Part shown: piece after piece, positions 22,706-31,600 of the stretch
Layout: each line of letters starts with the position of its first letter
How positions within the stretch are numbered: the first letter of the stretch is position 1
Source: an uncultured Bacteroidales bacterium
GTDB lineage: Bacteria; Bacteroidota; Bacteroidia; Bacteroidales; F082
Length of the DNA: 32,785 nucleotides
Direction of reading: 5' to 3'
NCBI GenBank assembly: GCA_947303055.1
Contig: CAMYXV010000013.1
Location: 1 to 32,785 of the forward strand
Translations under genes and position numbers: made by a program
Notes under the pieces: model-generated
Database searches by the model: none
Told to the model about the DNA's origin: nothing
Seen by the model: the letters and a program-made list of their open reading frames with translations, nothing else

Positions 22706-25700
22706 TTAGTGGATGATGACTTTTTTAGTTGCAGTGCCTTCTTTGTTAGTGACAACGAAGCAATACATGCCTTTCTTCAGGGCTTTGCAATGATAGGCCA
22801 ATGTGTAGTGATCTTCTGTATTATATGTTTGGAATTGGTCGATGAGTACACCGCGCATGTCGTAGACACGCATATCGAGATGGCCAGTGAAATGGTTGAA
22901 ATTCAGCGTCATTTGCCCGTTGTTGGGATTCGGTATGACCTCAAAGGTCCTTGAGCCCATCGAAGGGCTGTCCTCATCCAAACCATAGAACGAACAAATA
23001 AACCAATACCGGCGTTCGATGCCCTGTGGGCTGCATTTGTTGTAAACCTTTGCTTTCAGCCAAACGGTGTCTTCCACTTGGCTCAAGACATATATTCTGC
23101 AGTTTTTCCCCTCAGGATGCGTGGTAGAGTCAGGCTCAAGCACCCAATCCATCTCAGGGTTTTCAAAGGTCCAAGTGATGGAGTCCCATTGACAGATGCT
23201 GTTGTTGTCCCAAAACATGAAGTCATAAGATTTGATTTGGAACTCGGTCGCCGTCACCACCCAGTGTGGCGCGGTGTTGGCTGGGTCAGCGGGATAGATG
23301 TCGGTGGGGTCGGGGGTGTAATCCAAATAAAGGTTGAGGTGGACGGTGCTGTCGCAACCCAGTACAGTCGACAAGGTCTTGTCGTATAGGCCCGACACGG
23401 TGTAGTCTGTCCCCAACCAATGGTAGGAGTCGCATTCCGATACTTCAGTGGTCGTGCCTTCCACGTTGCCGCTTAGCAACAAGTGGCATGTCACGATGCT
23501 GTCGCAGCCATCGTAGGTAGTGAAAAGCTGCTCGTAGCTGCCTGTGGTGGTGTATTCTTGTCCGTTCCAATGGAAGGTGCCGCAAGTGATAGTATCGAAG
23601 CTGGTGTATTGAGGCATTCCCATGGTGAGGTGCATCGTTACGATGCTGTCGCAGCCGCCTGGTGAGGTATAATAGCGTTCGTAGTCGCCTGAAGCAGAGT
23701 AGGTTTGCCCGTCCCATATGTAACTATTGCCGCATTCGTGATGATCGAACTCGTAGGTGATCTGGTCGGCTACGGTGAGATGCAGGTTGAGGATGCTGTC
23801 GCAGCCTTCGATGGTTTGGAGGCTGAGCTGACGGTCGTAGGTGCCAGGTTGGTCATAAACGAAGCTGAAGCCATGAGCGTCATACACGCCTGGCTCGCCT
23901 TGCCAACAGCGGCTGTCGTTGATGGGGATGTGATAGTTCTGATGCGCGGTGATATAAACCAACACCGAGTCTTGGCATTCGTCGTGAATCGGATTGTCCT
24001 GTAAGCGAGCCAAAATGGTGTCATTGTTGATATGCACGTTGCTGAAACCATATCCTGAGTAGAGTTCGCCAGCGCAGACTTCATCGCTTTCGATGATGTA
24101 TTGTTGTCTGGCATCTACACTGAAATTGGTGGTGTTGCTTGATGAGCCGGTACAACCGCCTTCATCGGTGGTGATGGCTAACGAGACATTGTATATACTA
24201 CCATTCTCATAAGTGTGGACAACGGGGTTCTCGTTGCTGGTGGAGCCGTCGCCAAAGTCCCAAATCAGTTCGTAATTGGGTAGGTTGACATCCACTTTGA
24301 AGGTGATGGGCTGATGGGCGCAATAGGTGTAACTTTCGTTGGGCAGTACGGGCTCGTCGTTAAGCGTGAGGCTGGAGCTAAGGTTGATGGCATTCGAGCC
24401 TACCAGATAAGCATAGCCTTTGGCGTCGCCAAAACCATAGACATGCGCGTTGAAGCCGTTGGCGCAGGTGATGCGGTGCACGCCGTGCGTGATGTCCATG
24501 CGGGTAAACTTATAGTCTTCGGTGCCGTTGACGCGGGCGAAGAGCAGGGGCGAGACCTGTTGCTCGTCAAAATACACATTCGCGATGTCTTCAGCATTGA
24601 CTATGATGTTGACGCTGTGGGTCTCGATATTGATATTGGGATGGTCGAAGGTGGAGAAGGTCACGTCGTTGATGCGCTGCTCCACGGGGGCTATCCATAC
24701 CATCGAGGGGTCACCCAAAAAGCGGTCGTAGCTTGAGTTATTGTAAAGATATACGGCACAGGGCTGGGTGGCTTCAAGGAAACACGAGCCTTCCGTCTCA
24801 AGCATGGAGAAGGTGTGCGACTGTCCCGCGTTCAAGGTGATCAACGGCTCGCCGTTCATGGTGACGGCGTTGTCGTTGGCGCTGGAGGTGATTTTGATGA
24901 AGTCGCGTCTGCGGTTTCGGGAGCTGGTCACCACGAAGTTCTTGCCCCACGAGCGCAAGGGCATGGCCTGCTCAAACACATGGTCGTAGCCGTTGCCTTG
25001 GGTGATGGGGATGCAGGTGACGGTGTTGCCGTTGAAGACGGCGATGCGCTTGCAGTCGGCGGCGAGGATATGAGTGCCGCTCAAGTCGCGCTGATTGCCT
25101 GTCCTGACCGACCTGAGGTGGTACGTCTCGCCGGCATTCATGGTGATGGTGTAGGTCTCGTTGGCAGGCCTTCCTCCCAAGGTAGCCACAGAGGGCGTGA
25201 TTTCAACCTCGGTGTTGTCTTCGGTGGCCACGATGAGCAGGGCGCTGGTCTCGTTGTTGTAGACATAGGCGTTGAGGCTGCCGTCGCGCGACTGGTCGTA
25301 GCTTTGTATGATGTATTCGTCGCCCAAGCTCTCGATGGGGAGCACGAACGAAGCGTCGAAGGAAACGTAGGCGATATTGGTGCAATAGACCGAGATGGTG
25401 TCGTTGGCTTCCACTTTGATGCCTCTCTGGGCGATGGTTTCATAGAGGCTCCCGTTGTGGTAGCCTTGCGCTTCAGGGATTTCTATGGTGGTGATGTTGT
25501 TTGCCCTGACGTTGAAGTCCATGGTCCATCCCGTCAAGGGATTGGAGACGGTACCCGAGCAGTCGCGCTTGGCGCTGATGAGCACCTGGTTGATGACCCA
25601 ACCGCCAAGGTCATGGTCCTTGAACCCGTTGTGCATGAACGAAAGCCAAAACTCCTTGCCTTGCGTGGAGGTGTTTTGAGCCCAAGCCGATGGAAGGCTG

Positions 25701-25747
25701 ATGCAAAGAATGAGAAATGCTATGACAACAAACCTGAAACGCTTCAT
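22706..25747 (-). CDS. Array protein D: IgGFc-binding-type surface protein with four CDS repeats and T9SS sorting domain
   Basis: I place the start at the ATG at 25747 (1013 residues, MKRFRFVVIAFLILC), because the longer frame to 25756 uses TTG. After a signal peptide (ending SAWAQ) comes the IgGFc-binding-type domain (about 28-465; VATEDNTEVEITP, RDLSGTHILAADCKRIAVFNGN, HVFEQAMPLRSWGKNF). A PKD domain (about 470-550, LIWDFGDGSTSNENP), a CAGELYSGYGF segment and four Cys repeats (about 604-808, GCDSILNLHL and others) follow. The conserved module is at 808-926, then the linker SPSMGSR and the T9SS domain (about 935-1013, VIPNPNNG ... KKVIIH). Its N-terminal domain is the most diverged of the four. 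A perfect 28-bp palindrome sits 16 bp upstream of its ATG. Confidence 0.9.
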   Translation of the reverse strand: MKRFRFVVIAFLILCISLPSAWAQNTSTQGKEFWLSFMHNGFKDHDLGGWVINQVLISAKRDCSGTVSNPLTGWTMDFNVRANNITTIEIPEAQGYHNGSLYETIAQRGIKVEANDTISVYCTNIAYVSFDASFVLPIESLGDEYIIQSYDQSRDGSLNAYVYNNETSALLIVATEDNTEVEITPSVATLGGRPANETYTITMNAGETYHLRSVRTGNQRDLSGTHILAADCKRIAVFNGNTVTCIPITQGNGYDHVFEQAMPLRSWGKNFVVTSSRNRRRDFIKITSSANDNAVTMNGEPLITLNAGQSHTFSMLETEGSCFLEATQPCAVYLYNNSSYDRFLGDPSMVWIAPVEQRINDVTFSTFDHPNINIETHSVNIIVNAEDIANVYFDEQQVSPLLFARVNGTEDYKFTRMDITHGVHRITCANGFNAHVYGFGDAKGYAYLVGSNAINLSSSLTLNDEPVLPNESYTYCAHQPITFKVDVNLPNYELIWDFGDGSTSNENPVVHTYENGSIYNVSLAITTDEGGCTGSSSNTTNFSVDARQQYIIESDEVCAGELYSGYGFSNVHINNDTILARLQDNPIHDECQDSVLVYITAHQNYHIPINDSRCWQGEPGVYDAHGFSFVYDQPGTYDRQLSLQTIEGCDSILNLHLTVADQITYEFDHHECGNSYIWDGQTYSASGDYERYYTSPGGCDSIVTMHLTMGMPQYTSFDTITCGTFHWNGQEYTTTGSYEQLFTTYDGCDSIVTCHLLLSGNVEGTTTEVSECDSYHWLGTDYTVSGLYDKTLSTVLGCDSTVHLNLYLDYTPDPTDIYPADPANTAPHWVVTATEFQIKSYDFMFWDNNSICQWDSITWTFENPEMDWVLEPDSTTHPEGKNCRIYVLSQVEDTVWLKAKVYNKCSPQGIERRYWFICSFYGLDEDSPSMGSRTFEVIPNPNNGQMTLNFNHFTGHLDMRVYDMRGVLIDQFQTYNTEDHYTLAYHCKALKKGMYCFVVTNKEGTATKKVIIH
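22946..22969. repeat. In-frame REP-like palindrome in gene D (decayed)
   Basis: On + GGTCCTT (22946-22952), GAGCCCATCG and AAGGGCT (22963-22969). The right arm has changed so that two positions no longer form Watson-Crick pairs. It encodes SPSMGSR at the module/sorting-domain boundary. Confidence 0.65.
23323..23935 (-). repeat. Tandem GCDS-type protein repeats in D (four units)
   Basis: Four units end in GCDSILNLHLTV, GCDSIVTMHLTM, GCDSIVTCHLLL and GCDSTVHLNLYL. They align unit by unit with the four repeats of protein B, including shared phrases such as TSFDTITCG, FHWNGQ and SECDSY. This implies that the whole tract was duplicated or converted between B and D. Confidence 0.75.
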
Positions 25748-25762
25748 GAAAAACAAATATTG

Positions 25763-25790
25763 GTAGAGACGGTGTGCACACCGTCTCTAC
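25763..25790. repeat. GTAGAGACG-type palindromic repeat, copy 2 (perfect)
   Basis: GTAGAGACGGTGTG (25763-25776) is followed directly by its exact reverse complement (25777-25790), a perfect 28-bp palindrome. Arms match copy 1 at 175-204 in the outer nine bases (GTAGAGACG) and differ in the centre. It fills most of the 52-bp gap between genes E and D and ends 16 bp before the ATG of D, so in the transcript the hairpin would lie just upstream of the ribosome entry region. Confidence 0.85.
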
Positions 25791-25799
25791 AAGAACCGA

Positions 25800-28643
25800 T
25801 TATCGTTGTATGACGACCTTCTTGGCAATGGTGCCTTCCTTGTTCGTGACCACGAAGAAATAGATGCCATTCGCAGTTGTCTTCATGTCGTAAGGATAGG
25901 TAAACTGACCGTCGCTGTGGTAGGTCTCGAAACTGTCGATGAGCATACCTCTCGAATCGTACACCTTGATATTGGCTTTGCCACTGAGGTATTCGAAACG
26001 GAGTTGCATCTGACCGTTGTTGGGGTTGGGAACGACTTCAAAGTCGGGGGTCGCTGAGCCTGTCGAAGGGCCGTCCTCTTCTATGCCATAGAATGAGCAT
26101 ACAAACCAATAGCGTTGCACGATGCCTTGTGGGGCGCAACGGTTGAAGGCACGGGCTTCCAGCCAAACGGTGTCCTCGATTTGCTCCAACACATACATCT
26201 TGCAACAGGTGTTCCTGTCGCCAAAAGGCTCAAGCACCCACTGGTTAGGCTCTGCAAAGTTCCAAGTGACGGAATCCCAATAGCAGTACTCGTTGGTGTC
26301 CCAAAGATTGAATTCGTAATAGTTGATTTGGAACTCGGTGGCGGTGACCACCCAGTGAGGAGCTGTGTTTTCAAGGTCCATGGGGTAGATTTCAGTGGGA
26401 GTAGGGGTGTAGTCAAAATGCACCTTCATGGTCACCAGACTGTCGCAGCCCAAATGGTTCGAGTAGGTGCGATGATACTCGCCCGACTCGGTGTAGATAT
26501 GGTCTTCTGGATCGATGGCATCACTGGTAGTGTACACATGACCTTGTGGATTCCAGAAGTAGAAGTTGCAGTTCTCTGCGTCACTCACGGTAAACTCGAT
26601 TGAATCGAGTGCGTTGAAGGAGAGATGAAGATGTACGATGCTGTCGCATCCGAACTGGTTTTGTAAGGTGTGGCTATACACACCAGTTTCGGTTAAGATT
26701 TGACCGAAGAAGTCGTAGGAGCCATTCTCGCAGATGGATTCATACCTGTCCGATTCTTCATGGGCACGCACAAGGATGGTGACACTGATTTCTTGCTCGG
26801 TCATGCCGTCGCTCACGATGCAGGTGAAGGTGGTGGTGCCAACAGGAGGCGTAGCCACAGGATTCTGCGAGGTGGTGCTGTTAAGCAAGTTGGCGGGCGA
26901 CCAGTTGTAAGTGTAGTTGCCCGTGCCAGCCATGGGCAAGGCATGGAGTGTCGTCGATCCGTTTTCGCAAATCTCGTATTGGTCGGCGGTGGCGGTGGCG
27001 GTCAAGTCGGAGCCTGCCATGCTGACGGTCACTGGAGTCGAGCTGCTGCAACCGCCTAACTCGTTGGTGACGGTCACGGTGAAGACCTGTGGTGATGTGA
27101 TGGGAACAGTCTGGGTCGTCTGGCTGTTAGGATTGGTCACCATGTTGGCAGGTTCCCAATGATAGGTGAAGTTGCCAGGTGTTTCCACAATGGCCGTGAG
27201 GGTGGCGATGCCACCATAGATGACCGAGGACGGTGTGGCTGAGACATTGAATTGGGGGATGGCATAGACAGTTACCGTCATGGTCTTTTGGTCAGTGCAG
27301 ACCCCTTGACCCGTACTCACGGTGAGGGTCACTTCATAGTCGCCGTAATGGTCGAAGGCGTGACTGACGGTTTCGCCACTGGCAGTTTGGCCGTCGCCGA
27401 AGTCCCATTCAAAGTTCGTAATGGTCTGTCCGGTCGGATTGGTGGTCGAGGTGCTGGTGAACTGAATTGGGTCGCCTTCGCAAGCCGAGGTGAAAGTGAA
27501 GTCGGCGGAAGGCATGGCATCCACCTCAACAAATTCGGTCTCTGCGCTGCTCGATTCGTCGCCAATGGTGATGGTGCAGGTGTAAATGCCAGCCATCTCC
27601 ATGGTGCAGTTTGGAATGGAAGGATTCTGTTCGGTGGAAGAGAAACCATTAGGTCCTGTCCAACTGAAAGTGGCACCCGGCTGGTTTTGTGCAGTTAGAT
27701 GGATGGTCTCGCCGACACAGTAAGGGCCGCCACCACTCACTAAAGGAGGCAGGATGCTGCAGTCGGTGGTGCCTGTGCCTACATTCTCAAAAGAAATGTT
27801 GCAAGGGCTGTTGGAGTAGTTGGTAATCAGCAGGATGTAATATTGTCCTGTTAGGGCGCCGTTGATGTGACAGTGTTCTGTGGGGTCGGCGCTGTAGCTG
27901 CAATCCACCATATTGCTGCAGGAGAGGAGGTCGCAAGCCGTGTTCATGTCTTCGAAGGGTCCCCAACAGTCGAAATCAAGGTCTTCGGGGGGAGTGGTGT
28001 ACATGTAGATGTTGAGGTTGCCTGGCTCGTCGATTCGCATGTAATAGAAGGCTGGGTTGGGCGCCGTGGAGAGGCAGTTATCTTGACCTTGGTGTGCTCC
28101 AGTGCATTTATAGGGTTCGGAGCATTGGGCGTTATAAGTGTCGCCGCAAGGTGAGCCCGAGTTGACGCCAGCAGGGAACACATACAATCCCATGTTAGTG
28201 CAAAACGGGAGTGCCGTTTCGCAGGTGGCATTCTCGGTCCTCAGTCCTCGCGTGAAGTCTTCATACAAAGTCCTGAACACTTCATCGTCAATGTCTTGAC
28301 GCCATTGGACAAAAAGTTCACCGCGTTCGTTCTTGTCCAAATGGCTGAACTCGTTGAGCTGCTCATAGAGCACATTGTCGAAGAAAAAGTCGAAGTCCGA
28401 AAGCTCGTCCGATGCATCGTTGGCCATGTACACCTCGATGGTGCCAGGCACGTCGGCATTGCTGAAGCAATAGTAGCCTTTCTCCATGATGCTGTGAACC
28501 AAAAAGACACGCTCTTCGATGGTCTTGATATGGGATACACCAAACTCTGACACCTTGATGAGTTTGGGCTGTTGGGCGTGTAGCATAAGTGGCAGGACAA
28601 ATAGCATGAGACTAGCCACTAGGAATTTCTTCAAGTTAAACAT
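25800..28643 (-). CDS. Array protein E: PKD/Ig surface protein with conserved module and T9SS sorting domain
   Basis: This 947-residue protein has a signal peptide (1-24, LMLHAQ). The N-terminal third (about 25-300) has no IgGFc domain. It is a Cys-rich region (ALPFCTNMGLYVFPAGV, PNPAFYYMRIDEPGNLNIY, DFDCWGPFEDM, YYILLITNYSNSPCNISF) resembling the pre-peptidase-like domains of Bacteroidetes surface proteins. An Ig domain (about 310-380, YCVGETIHLTA ... FSWTGPNGF), a PKD domain (about 385-465, FEWDFGDGQTASG) and two Ig-like domains (about 465-625) follow. Then come two Cys repeats (626-743), the conserved module (743-857), the linker GPSTGSAT and the T9SS domain (about 866-947, VVPNPNNG ... 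KKVVIQR). The partner with the same architecture is protein F, which lies 42 bp upstream. Confidence 0.9.
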   Translation of the reverse strand: MFNLKKFLVASLMLFVLPLMLHAQQPKLIKVSEFGVSHIKTIEERVFLVHSIMEKGYYCFSNADVPGTIEVYMANDASDELSDFDFFFDNVLYEQLNEFSHLDKNERGELFVQWRQDIDDEVFRTLYEDFTRGLRTENATCETALPFCTNMGLYVFPAGVNSGSPCGDTYNAQCSEPYKCTGAHQGQDNCLSTAPNPAFYYMRIDEPGNLNIYMYTTPPEDLDFDCWGPFEDMNTACDLLSCSNMVDCSYSADPTEHCHINGALTGQYYILLITNYSNSPCNISFENVGTGTTDCSILPPLVSGGGPYCVGETIHLTAQNQPGATFSWTGPNGFSSTEQNPSIPNCTMEMAGIYTCTITIGDESSSAETEFVEVDAMPSADFTFTSACEGDPIQFTSTSTTNPTGQTITNFEWDFGDGQTASGETVSHAFDHYGDYEVTLTVSTGQGVCTDQKTMTVTVYAIPQFNVSATPSSVIYGGIATLTAIVETPGNFTYHWEPANMVTNPNSQTTQTVPITSPQVFTVTVTNELGGCSSSTPVTVSMAGSDLTATATADQYEICENGSTTLHALPMAGTGNYTYNWSPANLLNSTTSQNPVATPPVGTTTFTCIVSDGMTEQEISVTILVRAHEESDRYESICENGSYDFFGQILTETGVYSHTLQNQFGCDSIVHLHLSFNALDSIEFTVSDAENCNFYFWNPQGHVYTTSDAIDPEDHIYTESGEYHRTYSNHLGCDSLVTMKVHFDYTPTPTEIYPMDLENTAPHWVVTATEFQINYYEFNLWDTNEYCYWDSVTWNFAEPNQWVLEPFGDRNTCCKMYVLEQIEDTVWLEARAFNRCAPQGIVQRYWFVCSFYGIEEDGPSTGSATPDFEVVPNPNNGQMQLRFEYLSGKANIKVYDSRGMLIDSFETYHSDGQFTYPYDMKTTANGIYFFVVTNKEGTIAKKVVIQR
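26049..26072. repeat. In-frame REP-like palindrome in gene E
   Basis: On + GGTCGCT (26049-26055), GAGCCTGTCG and AAGGGCC (26066-26072). The core matches the other copies while the left arm is partly decayed. It encodes GPSTGSA on the coding strand at the module/sorting-domain boundary. Confidence 0.68.
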
Positions 28644-28685
28644 AGTCGTTTCAATTAAGGTGAAAACACTGATGCGTTTGTCGGA

Positions 28686-31600
28686 TTAACGTTGGATGAC
28701 TACTTTCTTCGCCACAGTGCCTTCCTTGCTGGTGGCGACGAAGAAGTAGATGCCGTCCACATTGTTCTTCATCGTATATAGATACGAGCTAGGCCCGTTG
28801 CCGTTGTAGGTCTCAAAGCTGTCGATGAGCGAGCCCTTCATGTCGTAAACTTTGATGTTGACCTTGCCGGTCAGGTACTCAAAGTTGAGTTGCATCTGTC
28901 CGTTGTTGGGGTTGGGGATGACATCGAAGTTGGCCAAGCTGCTTTCCATATCGTCTATACCATAGAATGAGCATATGAACCAATATTTTCTCGTAATACC
29001 TTCAGGGGCGCATTTGTTGTAGATAGTGGCGTTAAGCCAAATGGTGTCTGGAACGTAATTGAGGACGTACATTCTGCACTTCATTCTTGGTGTGGGCTGG
29101 GTGGTTTCGTCAGGTTCGAGAATCCATTGGATGCTCGGGTCAGTGAATTCCCATCTTATAGAATCCCATTTGCATAATGGGTAGGGATGCTCGCCCTCCC
29201 AAATATTGAAGTCATAATTGTTAATTTGAAACTCAGTGGCAGTGACGACCCAATGGGGGGCGGTATTATTGTGGTCTACGGGATATATATCCACGGGATT
29301 GGGCGTGTACTCGAGTGTGAGAGGGAAGGTGACGATACTGTCACACTCTAACAAGTTCTTATAGGTGCGTACATAGGTGCCATTTATGTCGTACTCCAAA
29401 TCATTAGAATTGGATTGGATGATTACATGACCTCTTGGATCCCAAAAAGCTCTGTCGCAGCCAATAACGCCTGGGTATTTGATATTCAACGTGTCATCTT
29501 GTGATTGAACTTCTTCATCATGGTCATTAATGGTGAGATGGAGCGTGACCTCGCTGTCGCAACCGTAGCTGTTGACGTAGTGATGTGTGTATACGGTACT
29601 CGATGAGAAGTTCATGTTCACATTATAGGCCTCGTTATACCATTGGTAGGAGTCGCAGTTGGTCATGTAAATATCGTCTTGGAAGCTCGGTCTCAGCTCA
29701 AGGTTGAGGACCAGGGTGCTGTCGCAAGAGTTGGGGAAGGATAAGGTGTCATAATAGGTTCCTGACTCATAATATGTTACATGATTTGAACCCCAAGTAT
29801 ACTGCTCGGCGCAGAGCGAAACATTGTAGGTCTTGGAGTTGTATTCGGCTTCAGCTACATGGAGGGAAACGATGCTGTCGCAACCCAAAACGGATTCAAA
29901 CACATAGACGTAAGGATAGGGACTGGGTTGCAGATAATCTCCGTTGTAGTGGTAGCCAGGGCCGCCTTCGCAAGTGGATTCGTAAAGATCTAATTCGTAA
30001 ATCGGGTCTTGGACCAAGTTGAGTTTGATGACGCTGTCGCAGCCGTGTATTGACTCCAAGGTGTGATAGTAGGTGCCTGCCGCGTTCAGCGGAGTGCCAA
30101 AGAAATCGTAGCTTTCGCCTTCGCAGAAATGACGGGTGATGGGTGTCTCGTAGGTGTCCCAGTTGCTTAGATGCAGATGGATGATACTGTCGCAGCCATG
30201 TGATGTCTGGATGGTGTGGTTATATACGCCTGGTACTTGAAGCATGTCGCCAAAGAAGTTGTACGTGGTGTTTTCGCAGATGGTTTGATACACGTCGGCT
30301 TCCGTGTTGGGATAGACCCTGATGGTGACGGTGACATCCTGTGAGCTCAGTCCGTCGCTGACATGGCAGGTGTAGGTGGTGACGCCGACAGGTGGTGTGG
30401 CCACAGGGTGCTGAATGTTGGGGCTGTTCAAGGTGCTGGCGGGTGTCCAGTTGAAGGTGTAGTTGCCCGTACCGCCAGCGGGTTGGGCGTGGAGCGTGGT
30501 CGACTCGCCTTCGCAGAGTTCAGTCTGGTCAGCAGTGGCCATGGCAGTCATATTGGAGCCGTCGATGCTGACGGTGACTTGTGTCGAGCCCGTGCAGTTG
30601 CCTTCAGGATTGGTGACGGTGCAGGTGAAGGTAGTAGTGGCTTGCAGGGGAACGGTTTGCGTGGTCTGGTTGTTGGGGTTGACCACTTTGTCGGCAGGTT
30701 CCCAGTGGAAGGTAAATGAGCCTGTCGTACCTGCATTGGCCGTAAGGGTAGCAACGCCGCCATAGATGACAACGGGAGGTTGGGCAGTGGCGGTAGGAGC
30801 GGGGGTAGCATATACTGGTACAGTCTGCGTAATCGTGCCGTTACAGTCACCGTTGCCAACTCCTACGGTGTGGGTTACTTGGTAATTGCCTGCCTGTGCG
30901 TAGGTGTGGCTGACCGTCTGTCCGCTCCCTGTCTGGCCGTCACCGAAGTTCCATTGGTAGCTGTTGATCTGCTGCCCTTGAGGAGGCGTCGCAGTGCTGG
31001 TGAACTGTGTCGGAGTGCCTTTGCAGACAGTGGTATAAGTGAAATTGGAAGTGGGTTGTCCGTAAACACTGACGCTCTTGGTGATTTGGCTGGTGCAGTG
31101 TCCACCGCAACTCACGGCAAGTATCACTTGATATGTGCCTGGGTTGGCATAGGTATGCGTGGGGTTCGGCCCCGTACCTGTCTGGCCGTCACCGAAGTTC
31201 CAGTTGTAGCTTTGGATTTGCTGTCCTGCAGGATTGGTGGTGGAGGTGCTGGTGAATTGGGTGGGCGTGCCTACGCAAACGGTGGTAAAGTTGAAGTTGG
31301 CTGTAGGCATAGGATAGATGATGACTTCAGTAGAGGCCGTGGTGGATTGCGAACCCACGGTGGTGGTGCAGGTGTAAGTACCAGCCATGCTCAAGGTGCA
31401 GTTCGGGCGGTTGGGGTTTTGCTGGTTGGAAGTGTAGCCATTGGGGCCTGTCCAGCTATAGGTGGCACCTTCTTGTGCATTGACGCTCAGATGGATGGTC
31501 TCGCCAACGCAATAGGGGCCGTCGTTGGTGACCACACCAGGAAGGATGCCGCAGTCGGTCTCGCCAGGACCTGAGTTTGGTGTTTTGGTGAAAGAGATGG

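Noticed and set aside
14202-25747. Reading genes A to D as antibody-binding proteins
   Set aside because: The family name derives from a mammalian protein, and nothing in these sequences shows IgG binding.
25748-25762. AATATTTG on the - strand just before gene D as a -7 box
   Set aside because: The first base mismatches the consensus, it lies only about 7 bp from the ATG, and no -33 partner is correctly spaced because the palindrome occupies that region.
24815-25813. Open frame of 332 codons on +
   Set aside because: It is antisense to the IgGFc-type domain of gene D, and its Gly/Val/Asp-rich product has no signal peptide or motif. Similar shadows at 11080-11787 and 30780-31574 were dropped for the same reason.
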